From Corynebacterium jeikeium (GTDB lineage: Bacteria; Actinomycetota; Actinomycetes; Mycobacteriales; Mycobacteriaceae): a stretch of DNA of 64,000 nucleotides. The DNA is taken from positions 143,842-207,841 of the forward strand of contig NZ_JFCQ01000016.1 of NCBI RefSeq assembly GCF_000738265.1, in the 5' to 3' direction. Below the pieces are notes generated by a model. That model worked only from the letters and a program-made list of their open reading frames with translations. It was not told where the DNA came from and did not search any database. The position numbers were made by a program, and so were the translations under genes. This document shows, piece after piece, positions 43,349 through 51,970 of the stretch (position 1 is its first letter; every line of letters begins with the position of its first letter).

Positions 43349-44122
43349 CTAGAGCAGGCTCGATAGGAATTCTTGGGTGCGTTCGTGCTGCGGATTTCCA
43401 ATGACTTCCTTGGACGGGCCATGCTCCACGATCACGCCGCCGTCCATGAACGCAACTTCGTCGGCGACTTCGCGGGCGAATCCCATCTCGTGGGTCACCA
43501 CCAGCATCGTCATGCCGTCGTCGGCCAGGCGGCGCATGACGTTGAGCACTTCGCCGACCAGTTCCGGGTCCAGGGCGGAGGTTGGCTCGTCGAAGAGCAT
43601 CAGCTTCGGCCGCATTGCCAGTGCGCGGGCGATGGCCACGCGTTGCTGCTGTCCGCCGGATAGTTGCACGGGGTAGGCGTCTGCCTTGTGGGCGAGCCCC
43701 ACTTGGTCCAGCAGCTTGCGGGCGTGTGCGATCGCGTCGTCCTTGTTTTCGCCGCGCACCTGCACGGGTGCTTCGATGATGTTCTCTAGCACGGTGCGGT
43801 GGGTGAACAGGTTGAAGTGTTGGAACACCATTCCGATGTCCACGCGCTGGGCCGCTGCTTGCTTCGGCGTCAGCTCGTAGAGGTTGCCGTTCTTTTCGCG
43901 GTAGCCAATCAGTTCGCCGTCGACTTCGATCCGCCCGGAGGTTACTTTCTCCAGGTGGTTCACGCAGCGTAGTAGGGTGGATTTGCCGGAACCGGATGGG
44001 CCGATCAGGCAGGTCACGCCACCGCGGGGGACTTCCAGGTCGATGCCTTTTAGAACGTCTAGTCGGCCGTAGCGCTTCCACACGTTCTTGATGGCAATCA
44101 TCGGTGCGTTGTTGTCAGACAT
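43349..44122 (-). CDS. Polar amino acid ABC transporter ATP-binding protein
   Basis: 257-aa ATPase of the GlnQ/HisP type. Walker [15 protein letters not shown]-loop [10 protein letters not shown], signature [15 protein letters not shown], Walker [15 protein letters not shown] and the H-loop VTHEMGFA are complete. Start ATG 44122 is preferred; a GTG at 44131 overlapping the permease stop is the alternative. Last gene of the three-gene importer operon. Confidence 0.95.
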   Translation of the reverse strand: MSDNNAPMIAIKNVWKRYGRLDVLKGIDLEVPRGGVTCLIGPSGSGKSTLLRCVNHLEKVTSGRIEVDGELIGYREKNGNLYELTPKQAAAQRVDIGMVFQHFNLFTHRTVLENIIEAPVQVRGENKDDAIAHARKLLDQVGLAHKADAYPVQLSGGQQQRVAIARALAMRPKLMLFDEPTSALDPELVGEVLNVMRRLADDGMTMLVVTHEMGFAREVADEVAFMDGGVIVEHGPSKEVIGNPQHERTQEFLSSLL

Positions 44123-44130
44123 GGTGGTTA

Positions 44131-45087
44131 CTAGTCCTTCTTTTCGTTCGGCCCGACGGTGATGTTGCGCGGGGGCACGCCTTCGGCGTCGGCAAGGGCG
44201 GCGAGCTGGCGTTGCGTGAGCTGGCGCGATGATCCGCGAGAGAAGTAGCGCTCGACGTAGAACTGGGCAACCATCAGAATGCTGGTGATCACCAGGTACC
44301 ACGTGGCGGCGACCAGCAGCAGGGGAACGGGCTGGAACAGTGAGTTCGAGATGTCGGTCGCACGGCCGTAGAGCTCGGCGGCGTAGGGCACGGCGATGAC
44401 CAGAGAGGTGGTCTTCAGCAGCGAGATAAATTCGTTGCCCGTCGGCGGGATAATGATGCGCATGGCCTGCGGCATCACGGTGCGGCGCATGTTCTGGCCC
44501 CAGGTCATGCCCAGGGCCTTTGACGCCTCGGATTGTCCCTCCGGCACGGCTTGGATGCCGGCGCGGACGATTTCGGCCATGTAGGCGGCCTCGTTCAGAC
44601 CCAGGCCCAGCACTGCCAGCATGAAGGCGTTCTGTAGTACCTGTTCAAGATTGATTTCGGCGAAACCGACGTTGATGGATTGGTACAGGGAGCTCAGCAG
44701 ACCCCAGAACACCAGCTGCACATACACGGGTGTGCCGCGGAAGATCCACAGGAATAGCCAGGCCACGCCCTGCAGCACCGGGTTCGGCGACATGCGCAGC
44801 ACCGCGACGATGGCGCCAAGTACTACGCCGATGATCATCGCCAGGATTGTCAGCGCGATGGTGTGCATTGCCGCCTTCGCGATGCGCGTATCCAGCAGGT
44901 ATTGGAAGTAGGTATCCCAGTGGTAGGCCTCGTTCTGGGCTGCGGAGATGATGAACCACACCACGAGCCCCGCGAGGATCACCGCCGCGATCCAGCGACC
45001 GGGGTGGCGCAGTGGGATCGCTTTGTTTTCGGTGGGGCGCCTGCGCTGTGTGGCGTCAGAGGCTGTAGAGGCGTTTGGGGTGCTCAC
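44131..45087 (-). CDS. Amino acid ABC transporter permease
   Basis: 318-aa HisM/GlnP-type permease. It has an N-terminal segment ([20 protein letters not shown]) and five to six further helices. The EAA loop that contacts the ATPase reads [23 protein letters not shown], with [20 protein letters not shown] following. The C-terminal tail is polar and longer than usual. It overlaps the substrate-binding protein gene by 4 nt. Confidence 0.94.
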   Translation of the reverse strand: MSTPNASTASDATQRRRPTENKAIPLRHPGRWIAAVILAGLVVWFIISAAQNEAYHWDTYFQYLLDTRIAKAAMHTIALTILAMIIGVVLGAIVAVLRMSPNPVLQGVAWLFLWIFRGTPVYVQLVFWGLLSSLYQSINVGFAEINLEQVLQNAFMLAVLGLGLNEAAYMAEIVRAGIQAVPEGQSEASKALGMTWGQNMRRTVMPQAMRIIIPPTGNEFISLLKTTSLVIAVPYAAELYGRATDISNSLFQPVPLLLVAATWYLVITSILMVAQFYVERYFSRGSSRQLTQRQLAALADAEGVPPRNITVGPNEKKD

Positions 45088-46040
45088 TTGGTGCCTTCTT
45101 TCGTTTGGAGCGTGCGGGGCAGCTGGTACGGCTTGAGGTTGAACGTCACGGCGTCAAGCCCACCGTCTTCTAGCCCCCACTGCTTCAGGATCGCTTCGTA
45201 GGTGCCGTCGTTCATCATGGTCTGCAACGTTGCGGCCAGCGCTTTTCCTAGCGGGTCGTTCTTTTTGACGCCCATACCGAACGGGGCGGTATCGAAAGGT
45301 TCGCCAACCCGCACCAATTTGCCTTCAGAACGGGCGATGGCGAAGTCGATCACCGGCGAGTCAGAGCTGTACGCCTGCGCTTTTTTCAGGATGGTTGCGG
45401 TGGCGGCGGCGTCGGCCTTTTCATAGACGAGCTTTTCAATCGGGGGTTTGCCCTGGGCCTCGCATTCTTCGGATCGTCCCTGCACCTCGTCCGTGTCGGA
45501 GTAAGTGCCCTTTTGGACGGCGACCTTCAGGCCGCAGGCGTTGTCGGGGTCGACAGTGTTTTCGTTGCCCGGTTGGGTGGCCCAGGAGATACCGGCGCTG
45601 TAGAAGTCGACGAAGTCGTAGTTTTTTTGTCGTTCTTCGGTGTCGGTGAAGGCGGTAGCTCCGACGTCGACTGATCCTGCGCTGAGGGCGGGCAGAATCA
45701 GGTTGAAGTCCATTTGATTCACTTCGACTTCGAGGCCCATCATGGCGCCGGCGGCGCGGATGAGGTCCATTTCGAAGCCGATGATGTTGCCGTCGGAGTC
45801 TTTAAACTCGTTGGGCGCGTAGGGCGGGTTGGTGCCGACGGTGATTTTCCCTCTTGCTTGAATCTCTGGGGGAACAAGGGCGGCTAGCTGGGGATTCTTC
45901 GCTGGGAGGATTTCCTCCCAGCCTTCCGGATTGCCGAGTTCTTCGTTGGTCACACATCCCGCCAGCGATGCTGAAAGAAGGATCGCGAGGGTGCCGCCGG
46001 CCACGGAACGGACCAGCGAGCGGGGGCGGCTTATTCTCAT
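45084..46040 (-). CDS. Amino acid ABC transporter substrate-binding lipoprotein
   Basis: 318-aa solute-binding protein of family 3. The signal peptide ends in lipobox SLAGC, so Cys is residue 28 or so. TVGTNPPYAPNEFKDSDGNIIGFEMDLIRAAGAMMG and DVGATAFTDTEERQKNYDFVD match polar-amino-acid binders. Lipidation would use lgt and lspA in this window. It has its own strong promoter with TATAAT 7 nt before the ATG and an operator-like palindrome. The transported amino acid is not determinable. Confidence 0.94.
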   Translation of the reverse strand: MRISRPRSLVRSVAGGTLAILLSASLAGCVTNEELGNPEGWEEILPAKNPQLAALVPPEIQARGKITVGTNPPYAPNEFKDSDGNIIGFEMDLIRAAGAMMGLEVEVNQMDFNLILPALSAGSVDVGATAFTDTEERQKNYDFVDFYSAGISWATQPGNENTVDPDNACGLKVAVQKGTYSDTDEVQGRSEECEAQGKPPIEKLVYEKADAAATATILKKAQAYSSDSPVIDFAIARSEGKLVRVGEPFDTAPFGMGVKKNDPLGKALAATLQTMMNDGTYEAILKQWGLEDGGLDAVTFNLKPYQLPRTLQTKEGTK

Positions 46041-46047
46041 AGAGTGG

Positions 46048-46073
46048 ATTATATCGGAATATGTGAATATTCC
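46048..46073 (-). promoter_or_regulatory. Promoter and palindromic operator candidate of the ABC importer
   Basis: On the minus strand a perfect TATAAT (46048-46053) lies 7 nt before the start. Just upstream is a perfect inverted repeat, GGAATAT-TCAC-ATATTCC (46056-46073), placed between -10 and the -35 region, where a repressor would act. Confidence 0.5.
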
Positions 46074-46080
46074 TGAATGG

Positions 46081-47496
46081 TTAATGACTGTCGACAGTCA
46101 CCGGCTCTTTCTCCTCGTCGTTGGGCTCCTTAAGAATGACCTTGGGGCTCTTCTGCGTGTTCTTAGAGCGGAAGTCCAGGGCCCAAGCGATGACGAACAG
46201 GATCGCACCGCTTACGGCAAAGAGCGGAGCCAACACGCTGTATCCGCCGAGCAGGACGGCCAGTGCCAGCCAGTGCTTCCAGGTCAGTGCGCTCAAATCC
46301 ACGCGGGCGCCGGAGTTCTTTCCGCCACGTCGGCGCCACCACATGATGTAGCCGTAAACAATCAGCGCACCGATGCTCAGCGCCAGCAGCGCCAGCGCGA
46401 TCTGGCTGGTCAGGCCGAACAGGGTGCCCATGTGTAGCTGGATAATCCAGCTGGTCAGTTGGGCTGCGATCGGCCACGACTTGAAGGGGAGGCGGTCGAC
46501 AACATCGCCGTTTTCGCCATTTACCGTGATTGCGTCGTTGTACATCTTGTAAGCCTGTCGGGGCTCACTGACTGTCCATGCCTGGCCAGGTTTGCTCGGG
46601 GGAACCAGCTGCAGCGTGCCGGTCAACCCTTCGTCACGGCCAACCTGCAGGACGGTATCGGCCTGACCGAAGTCCACTTCGGACGCTGCTGCGCCGCCGT
46701 GACCTGCGTGCTCGCCGTGGCCTGCGTGACCTGCGTGCTCGCCGTGACCAGAACCGCTGTCTTGCGTCGACTGTTCGCCGTTGATGTTCGTGTTCGGCTT
46801 GGGTGCGATCCAGTTCAGCTCTTCGCGTACGAGTGCAATGTTGTCACCGGCGAAGTGGGACCACGTCAGACCGGAGATACACAGGAAGATCAGCCCCGGT
46901 GCGGCTACCAGTCCGATGAGGGTGTGGCGCTTCATTGCCTGGCGTCGAGACTTCTTCTTGGGTGCGCGTTGGTTCTTCTGCTTGCGCATGAACCACCACA
47001 TGGCCACGCCGGTGACGGCCATGGGGCCAAGCCACGTCGCGGCGGCTTCGGAGTAGATGCGGCCCGGCGTGTCGAGCCACAGGTTGCGGTGGCCTTCGGA
47101 TAGCCATGCACGGAACGGTAGGGAGGCGGCGCTGCCGTACTGAGTCAGTTCGCCGGTGATGTGCAGGTCACCCGGATCGACGAAAACTGCTCGGCTGTAG
47201 CTTTCCGAGGGCAGTGACGGGTCGGCAAAGAGTACGCGAGTGGTCTTGCCCTCTTCGTCAGGGATCTGCACCTTAGCGACCTCTAGGTCGGGGTGGATGC
47301 GCTTGGCAGCTTCGATTTGCTTGGCTACGGGTTGCGCGGGGCTGGAGGATGTTGCCGTGAGTTCTCCGTCGTACACCCAACTTTCGATAGTGGGCGCGAG
47401 GGCGTAGAAGAAGCCAGACAGGGTGGCTACGAGGATGAGGGGTGCGATGAAGAGTCCTGCAAGAGTATGGACTCTGCGAATAATTCTGCGAGACAT
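46081..47496 (-). CDS. PepSY-associated membrane protein (PiuB-like)
   Basis: 471-aa protein with four main membrane segments. It begins RIIRRVHTLAGLFIAPLILV, typical of PepSY_TM proteins linked to iron or siderophore uptake and flavin-dependent reductases. A further PepSY-like stretch lies near residues 60-100. The extracytoplasmic loop near residues 240-265 is His-rich (GHGEHAGHAGHGEHAGHGG) and encoded by repeated DNA; metal binding is a reasonable inference. No DtxR box was recognised upstream. Confidence 0.82.
   Translation of the reverse strand: MSRRIIRRVHTLAGLFIAPLILVATLSGFFYALAPTIESWVYDGELTATSSSPAQPVAKQIEAAKRIHPDLEVAKVQIPDEEGKTTRVLFADPSLPSESYSRAVFVDPGDLHITGELTQYGSAASLPFRAWLSEGHRNLWLDTPGRIYSEAAATWLGPMAVTGVAMWWFMRKQKNQRAPKKKSRRQAMKRHTLIGLVAAPGLIFLCISGLTWSHFAGDNIALVREELNWIAPKPNTNINGEQSTQDSGSGHGEHAGHAGHGEHAGHGGAAASEVDFGQADTVLQVGRDEGLTGTLQLVPPSKPGQAWTVSEPRQAYKMYNDAITVNGENGDVVDRLPFKSWPIAAQLTSWIIQLHMGTLFGLTSQIALALLALSIGALIVYGYIMWWRRRGGKNSGARVDLSALTWKHWLALAVLLGGYSVLAPLFAVSGAILFVIAWALDFRSKNTQKSPKVILKEPNDEEKEPVTVDSH
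46697..46756 (-). repeat. His-rich coding tandem repeat
   Basis: Repeated GTGCTCGCCGTGGCCTGCGT-type units on the plus strand that encode the HGEHAGHAG repeats of the PepSY protein. Confidence 0.6.
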
Positions 47497-47573
47497 GCTT
47501 CATTAGTCGCATGCTTGGCAGAATCGGTTCCCGTTTGCTTTTAGTAGCGGGTGGAGTGGGGGTAAAGAACGAA

Positions 47574-47615
47574 AAAGCTCCCGCTGCATCCTCTGAAGGG
47601 AGGAGCGGGAGCTTT
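47574..47615 (-). terminator. Rho-independent terminator of the Gln-rich membrane protein gene
   Basis: A 12-bp perfect stem (AAAGCTCCCGCT / AGCGGGAGCTTT) with an 18-nt loop. On the minus strand it is followed by TTTTTC. It lies just after the stop at 47633. Confidence 0.8.
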
Positions 47616-47632
47616 CCGGCTAAAGCTAAACC

Positions 47633-48586
47633 TTACTGCTGGTTCGGCTGACCGTAGTCGTTCTGACCGTAATTGTTCTGGCCAAAGCTGTTCTGCTGTG
47701 GCTGCTGACCGTAACCCTGCTGTGGCTGCTGACCGTAATTGTTCTGGTCAAAGCCGTTCTGCTGTGGCTGCTGGCCGTAACCCTGCTGCGGCTGCTGACC
47801 GTAACCCTGCTGCGGCTGCTGACCGTAACCCTGCTGGCCGAATGCTGCCTGCGGAGCGGACGGAGCCAGCTTCTTGTCGTTCAGGAGGGCAAGCACGCCA
47901 AAGACAATGATTGCGATGGATGCAATGAGGATAAAGATCAGGCCAGCACCAACGCTGACCTCAACGGAGTCGTCGTTCACTTTGCCAGCCTTCGAGCCGA
48001 TGTTAGCCCAGTCGATGATGGCGATTAGAAGGAGGACAGCGCCGATAACGATCACCGGAATGCCGCGCCACCACTGCTTGATCAATTGCTCGACGAACAG
48101 GAAGGCTGCAATTCCGCCGATGACGATGAGGGAAAGGAACATGGTGAGGATACCGTCACCGCCGTCAGTGCCGGACACCGTGATGGTTCCATAGAAAGGA
48201 ACCGTAACCTTGCCCCAGGTCATGAAGCTGCCGATAAAGCTGATTAGCGCGGAAGCCGCCGCAAGTACCAGCCACAGCACGGACTTGTTCGAGAAGTCGA
48301 GGTACTGCTTAATGTCGAACTGTCCGGCCTGGCCGTTCTGTCCGTTGAAGCCCTGCTGGTTCTGGTAGCCGTTCTGCACGTTCTGTGGAGCACCGTAGGC
48401 GTTCTGTCCCTGCTGCTGCGGCGCGGCCTGCTGGTTCCAGTCCTGCTGGGGCTGCTGGTTCGGCTGTGCGTAGGGGTTCTGTCCCCAGTTGCCCTGGGCC
48501 TGAGCCTGCGGCTGTTCGGGCTGCTGCGGTGCGCCGTTGTTGGCGGGGTTCACGGGATCGTTGGAACCGAAGTTCTCTTCCGTCAT
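47633..48586 (-). CDS. Gln/Pro-rich four-helix membrane protein
   Basis: 317-aa protein. Residues 1-90 are Gln/Asn/Pro-rich. The core has four hydrophobic segments (about 103-125, 145-162, 170-190 and 215-237). The C-terminal 80 residues are tandem GYGQQPQQ repeats. The layout resembles actinobacterial DUF5336-type membrane proteins, which have disordered Gln-rich tails, but I cannot confirm the family. Strong AGGAGA site before ATG. Monocistronic with its own terminator. Confidence 0.8.
   Translation of the reverse strand: MTEENFGSNDPVNPANNGAPQQPEQPQAQAQGNWGQNPYAQPNQQPQQDWNQQAAPQQQGQNAYGAPQNVQNGYQNQQGFNGQNGQAGQFDIKQYLDFSNKSVLWLVLAAASALISFIGSFMTWGKVTVPFYGTITVSGTDGGDGILTMFLSLIVIGGIAAFLFVEQLIKQWWRGIPVIVIGAVLLLIAIIDWANIGSKAGKVNDDSVEVSVGAGLIFILIASIAIIVFGVLALLNDKKLAPSAPQAAFGQQGYGQQPQQGYGQQPQQGYGQQPQQNGFDQNNYGQQPQQGYGQQPQQNSFGQNNYGQNDYGQPNQQ
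47643..47837 (-). repeat. 24-bp coding tandem repeats (GYGQQPQQ)
   Basis: Units close to GTAACCCTGCTGCGGCTGCT plus GACC, several identical in a row near 47777-47830. The near-identity suggests recent copy-number change. Confidence 0.75.
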
Positions 48587-48727
48587 GGTTCTCCTAATGT
48601 CGCGAGTATGTAACTTAACAGCCCTTAAGAAAGGACTGCGGGTATTCTCCGCGACTCATACTAACGGAGATCACGTTCTTCCGGCGGGTAAGCTGTGACC
48701 TATGGCATGTCGGGGGGTGAAATGTTG

Positions 48728-48745
48728 TTTCTTATTGACGCCCTC
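48728..48745 (+). repeat. Dispersed TGACGCC repeat, copy 7
   Basis: TTTCTTATTGACGCCCTC in the 207-bp gap between the lipoprotein stop and the start of the Gln-rich membrane protein gene. Nothing else stands out in that gap. Confidence 0.65.
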
Positions 48746-48793
48746 ACCTCAACGACGCGAACGGCGAACTATCCAATCAGGGCGTGATGGCTC

Positions 48794-49327
48794 TTAGTAT
48801 CCGGCCTCCGCGCACTGCTGAGGATCGATGTACCCCTCACGGCAGCCGTACTCGAACTGGATTTCGCCACTGCTGCGGTTTGGGGTTCCGTCGGGTGCGG
48901 TTCCGTATCCGCACTTGTACGCGGGACAAGTTCCGCCGTTTGCATAGGGGATGTTGGAAGGGTCGAGCCCTGCGTTGCGTTCCGCTTCAAGAATTTCGGC
49001 AGCTCCGGGTTGGTTGCCGCAATACTCCGTGTTCCGAACCGTGCCGTCCGACATGCGGGAAGGTCCAGGGGTGCCAGGCAAACATTCAACGACGTAGGGT
49101 CCTGCAGCGGTTGGTTGAGGTGCGGGCGTGCTGGCCGCGACTGGCGGAGCCGATGCTGGAGTAGATTCCTTCGCCGGGGTAGTCGTAGTTTCTTTCGTAG
49201 TCTCAGACGATGAACTGCCCGTGGGGGAAGAGCTGCTTGAACTGGGGGCGTCCTCATGCTGGGAGCAGGCGGCTAGGCCGAGTAGAGGGATTGCGAGGGT
49301 AGCTACAAGTGATTTCCGAAGGTTCAT
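48794..49327 (-). CDS. Lipoprotein of unknown function
   Basis: 177-aa secreted protein. Signal peptide with lipobox LGLAAC, mature N-terminus Cys near residue 21. A Ser/Thr/Pro/Ala-rich linker (about 22-80) is followed by a small domain with about six Cys (VECLPG, TEYCG, TCPAYKCGYG, YGCREG, DPQQCAE), suggesting disulfides. I do not recognise the domain. Start ATG 49327 gives a proper signal peptide; the longer frame does not. Confidence 0.75.
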   Translation of the reverse strand: MNLRKSLVATLAIPLLGLAACSQHEDAPSSSSSSPTGSSSSETTKETTTTPAKESTPASAPPVAASTPAPQPTAAGPYVVECLPGTPGPSRMSDGTVRNTEYCGNQPGAAEILEAERNAGLDPSNIPYANGGTCPAYKCGYGTAPDGTPNRSSGEIQFEYGCREGYIDPQQCAEAGY

Positions 49328-49799
49328 GCTGCTGAGTCTTTTCAAGAAGTAGGGAAGCGCTTCAGGATCCCAAAGACATAGTTGGGGGTGGTCATCCATA
49401 CCGTGCACTGGTATCCAGATTACTTTGAGACTTCACGCTGTTATGTCGCGTGGTCGGGTTCCTATAAGCAGTTGGAGTATGTCCCTGCCTTCGGTGGCAT
49501 CTCCCTGGATTATTTCCAGACAGGGACAGGAATTAGCCATACCGAAGCCAGCGACGTTTGTTCCTCCAAATGAAGGAACGGAAACAAACATAGCCCGCCC
49601 CAATACGAGGGAACAGGCTATGAATCTTCGGACCCCTCGGATGGAGCACCTAATTACGTAATGGGGCAAAGGCGCGTTTGAGGTGGCTTTAGCTGACGCA
49701 GCCCGAGAATCGACGCCATTACTTTGTGACATTGGCGGCGGTTCAACGTATCGAAAGTACGTGCCTGACCGTCTTTGCTCGCCCACACTCAGTAGATCA
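49328..49799. other. 472-bp stretch without a convincing gene
   Basis: No reading frame here has a credible start, homology or ribosome site. It contains an imperfect hairpin (49556-49589, GTTTGTTCCT paired with AAGGAACGGAAACAAAC) and another weak inverted repeat (TAGCC...GGCTA, 49591-49620). A short frame (49382-49573) has a protein-like, aromatic-rich composition and could be a remnant. Confidence 0.4.
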
Positions 49800-50423
49800 T
49801 CACATCGACGCTATACCGCTGTTCGTGTGAGCGAGAATGCCGTTGATGCCGTCTGTGAGGATTGCCTCCGGGCTAATGTGGTGGTCGGAATGTAGGCGAG
49901 CGTATGTCGGGGCTTGGTCAGCGTCAATCGGAGAGTGTCTCTCATTAGAAGCCATGGGGGCGGTGAGTGCACTTCCTATCACTAGGTTCGATAGGCGGTA
50001 TGCCGAACCCAACGGATCTTCTACACCGGCCTGCTCGAGTAGAACACACATGCGCTCAGAAAGACTCATGTAGGCAGGGCCGCGTGGGGCGCGCATTGCG
50101 ATCACATGACCTGCCCAGTGGTGAGAAGTTAGGTGACGAAAAAACTCCATCATGAGATCAGTGAGACTTGCTTCGTTGATCGCCTCTTGCATGGTCGAAT
50201 CTTCTGCCAAGGCGATATCTAAGGCAAGGTCGTAGAGATCGTCTACCGAGCGGACCCGCGAGTACAAACTTGCGGGAGCCACGTGTATGGACTGCGCCGC
50301 CGCGCGCAGTGTCAATGCGCGGAGGCCTCCGTTATCCAGCAGTGTGACCGATGCGCGAGCGATTTCGGCGACATCTACTGCTCGATTGCGTTGCACAGGC
50401 TTGCGGTGGTCCCAATAGCTCAC
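49800..50423 (-). CDS. TetR/AcrR-family transcriptional regulator
   Basis: 207-aa regulator. HTH at about residues 12-58 (AEIARASVTLLDNGGLRALT, AQSIHVAPASLYSRV), then an all-helical ligand domain similar to TetR C-terminal families. The GTG start lies 6 nt after TAGTCT. Divergent from the GNAT gene with a 59-bp spacer, so it likely controls that gene and itself. Base composition is more AT-rich than nearby housekeeping genes. Confidence 0.82.
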   Translation of the reverse strand: MSYWDHRKPVQRNRAVDVAEIARASVTLLDNGGLRALTLRAAAQSIHVAPASLYSRVRSVDDLYDLALDIALAEDSTMQEAINEASLTDLMMEFFRHLTSHHWAGHVIAMRAPRGPAYMSLSERMCVLLEQAGVEDPLGSAYRLSNLVIGSALTAPMASNERHSPIDADQAPTYARLHSDHHISPEAILTDGINGILAHTNSGIASM

Positions 50424-50429
50424 TGCTCC

Positions 50430-50476
50430 AGACTATCCGAACATCCTTCAGTTAGCTATGCGATCTATGTTAGGTT
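50430..50476. promoter_or_regulatory. Divergent promoters of TetR and GNAT genes
   Basis: TAGTCT (50430-50435, minus) is 6 nt before the regulator start and TAGGTT (50471-50476, plus) is 6 nt before the GNAT start. Both would give leaderless mRNAs. An operator should lie between them. Confidence 0.5.
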
Positions 50477-50482
50477 AGTGAC

Positions 50483-51577
50483 ATGTTGAAGCCTTCGATA
50501 CTTCCCCTTTCATCAGGCGACACCTGTTTACGGCGTATGACGAATGCGGATGCGGCGGCGTATGCCGCTGGTACGGAAGATGAGACGGTACGTAGGTTCG
50601 GGCATCTTCCGGAGCCTAAATACACACCTACATCGGTACAGACCATGATCCGAGAAGTAGTGGAACCCGGATTAGTCGATGGCAGTTTGGCTGTGCTCAC
50701 TCTCGCGGATGTTGAATCGGACGAGTTTGTTGGCTCCATTGTGATCTTCGACGTCAGTGCTGAATCGGCAGAAGTGGGTTTTTGGATTGCACCTGATTGG
50801 CGAGGCTGTGGCCATGCCTCTCGCGGTATTGAACTGGCGGTTGAACTCGCTCGGGAGTCTGGACTGAAGGCTCTGACTGCTCGTACTGTCACTACTAATG
50901 AAGCGTCTCAACAGTGTCTGGTTAATGCCGGTTTTGTGGAGATGTTTCGCAAGACCGGCACAACGCCAGCCGGCATTCGGGAAGATCTGATTCACTACCA
51001 CCGCAAACTCTATCCAGATCCAATTTTTCCGCTGCACACTGAACGATTGCAGCTCAGGCTGCATCTACCAGGAGACCATGTGTGGCTGCAAGCTCTCTAT
51101 TCTTGTCCAGAGGTCGCTAGATACTTGCTTGACGTCCCTTGGACTTCCGAGGACACGGGCAAGAATCTCACCCATCGAATCGCGAAAACCGGACTCGGGT
51201 CTTCCAGTGGCGCACTGGCTCTCGTTGTCGAATACAACGGCCGTGCAATCGGTGATGTCGCATTATGGCTGACTGACCGAACCCGTGGCCAAGCAGAAAT
51301 TGGTTGGGTACTGGATCCAGAATATGGCGGGCGAGGGTTCGCAACAGAAGCCGTCCAAGGAGTTCTCAACCTAGGGTTCCATCACTATCACCTGCATCGG
51401 ATCACTGCACAGATGGATGATCGTAATGCTGGCTCTGCGGCATTAGCCAAGCGGGTTGAGATGCGCTTGGAGGCTCGCCATATCCAGGACTGGTATAGCA
51501 AAGGAGAATGGACCAATACCCTCGTCTTTGCTTGTCTAGCTAGCGACCGACCTAACCCGCCTCATGAGGAGGCTTAG
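50483..51577 (+). CDS. Tandem GNAT acetyltransferase
   Basis: 364-aa protein with two RimJ/RimL-like GNAT domains. Domain 1 (about 1-170) contains EVGFWIAPDWRGCGHASRGIE, and domain 2 (about 180-355) EIGWVLDPEYGGRGFATEAVQG; both are acetyl-CoA-binding V/I-x-x-x-x-R/Q-G-x-G/A loops. Such proteins acetylate amines, including ribosomal N-termini, drugs or toxins. With a divergent TetR regulator, a ligand-inducible detoxification role is possible but inferred. Confidence 0.85.
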   Translation: MLKPSILPLSSGDTCLRRMTNADAAAYAAGTEDETVRRFGHLPEPKYTPTSVQTMIREVVEPGLVDGSLAVLTLADVESDEFVGSIVIFDVSAESAEVGFWIAPDWRGCGHASRGIELAVELARESGLKALTARTVTTNEASQQCLVNAGFVEMFRKTGTTPAGIREDLIHYHRKLYPDPIFPLHTERLQLRLHLPGDHVWLQALYSCPEVARYLLDVPWTSEDTGKNLTHRIAKTGLGSSSGALALVVEYNGRAIGDVALWLTDRTRGQAEIGWVLDPEYGGRGFATEAVQGVLNLGFHHYHLHRITAQMDDRNAGSAALAKRVEMRLEARHIQDWYSKGEWTNTLVFACLASDRPNPPHEEA

Positions 51578-51797
51578 CTGAATTCCTGAAGCCCTGAGCT
51601 GAGGGTAGCGCGCCCGAGGCAGGGGGTATCAGTGTCTCGGAATCTGTTGTGGTGACGCACTTGCCGGTGGTAAAGGTGCTCGTGGGGGAAGTTAGCTGAG
51701 CATTCGGATAACCAAGTTTTGCACCCGACCGGTTAGAAGCTGAATGCAAAAGCTTCGAACCCTCCGCGACCACATAAGCCCCGAGACATATTCAATA
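51578..51797. other. 220-bp spacer between GNAT gene and tRNA terminator
   Basis: No gene supported. A minus-strand frame that overlaps the GNAT 3' end has no ribosome site or recognisable sequence. No direct repeat of the tRNA 3' end was found in it. Confidence 0.4.
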
Positions 51798-51812
51798 GCG
51801 GCGCCTCGCCGC
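51798..51812 (-). terminator. Hairpin downstream of tRNA-Leu
   Basis: Perfect GCGGCG-AGG-CGCCGC hairpin on the minus strand, 9 nt after the tRNA 3' end and followed only by TATTG, so a weak terminator. Confidence 0.55.
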
Positions 51813-51821
51813 TTGAAATTG

Positions 51822-51895
51822 TGCCCCAGGTGAGACTCGAACTCACACTGGACGGGTTTTGAATCCGTTGCCTCTGCCAATTGGGCTACTGGGGC
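51822..51895 (-). tRNA. tRNA-Leu (anticodon CAA), short variable arm
   Basis: 74-nt cloverleaf. The acceptor stem GCCCCAG/CTGGGGC has 7 perfect pairs with discriminator A; CCA is not encoded. D-arm GCC...GGC with loop AATTGGCAGA. Anticodon arm ACGGA-TTCAAAA-CCCGT has U33 and anticodon CAA, and A-C is its lowest pair. The variable region is only 5 nt (CCAGT), not the long arm of ordinary bacterial tRNA-Leu. T-arm GTGAG-TTCGAGT-CTCAC is perfect. The anticodon reads UUG. It is divergent from polA. Confidence 0.85.
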
Positions 51896-51914
51896 GATAA
51901 GTGCTTACCGGAGC

Positions 51915-51920
51915 ATAATA
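51915..51920 (-). promoter_or_regulatory. -10 box of tRNA-Leu
   Basis: TATTAT on the minus strand, 19 nt before the mature tRNA 5' end. Confidence 0.45.
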
Positions 51921-51957
51921 CGCCACGGCCTTTCAGCCAACCAAAACCGCACTCCGT

Positions 51958-51963
51958 TAGAGT
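51958..51963 (+). promoter_or_regulatory. -10 box for polA
   Basis: TAGAGT, 7 nt before the ATG at 51971. It supports that start over upstream in-frame codons lying in the tRNA. Confidence 0.5.
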
Positions 51964-51970
51964 TGAGCGC

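Noticed and set aside
45258..45273. TTCTTTTTGACGCCC inside the ABC binding-protein gene as another repeat copy
   Set aside because: It encodes GVKKND, a sequence common in this protein family, so coincidence is more likely. A similar match in hisC near 24945 was rejected likewise.
49382..49573. Short plus-strand frame with aromatic-rich translation
   Set aside because: No ribosome site, no homology recognised, and it sits between hairpins; kept only as a possible remnant in the gap note.
49433..49786. 117-aa minus-strand frame in the same gap
   Set aside because: No credible start signal, and its composition does not look like a real protein.
51552..51773. 73-aa minus-strand frame overlapping the GNAT 3' end
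   Set aside because: No ribosome site, low-information composition.
51822..51846. tRNA 3' end as an attachment site
   Set aside because: No second copy of the 3' end was found on either side within the window and no integrase gene is present.
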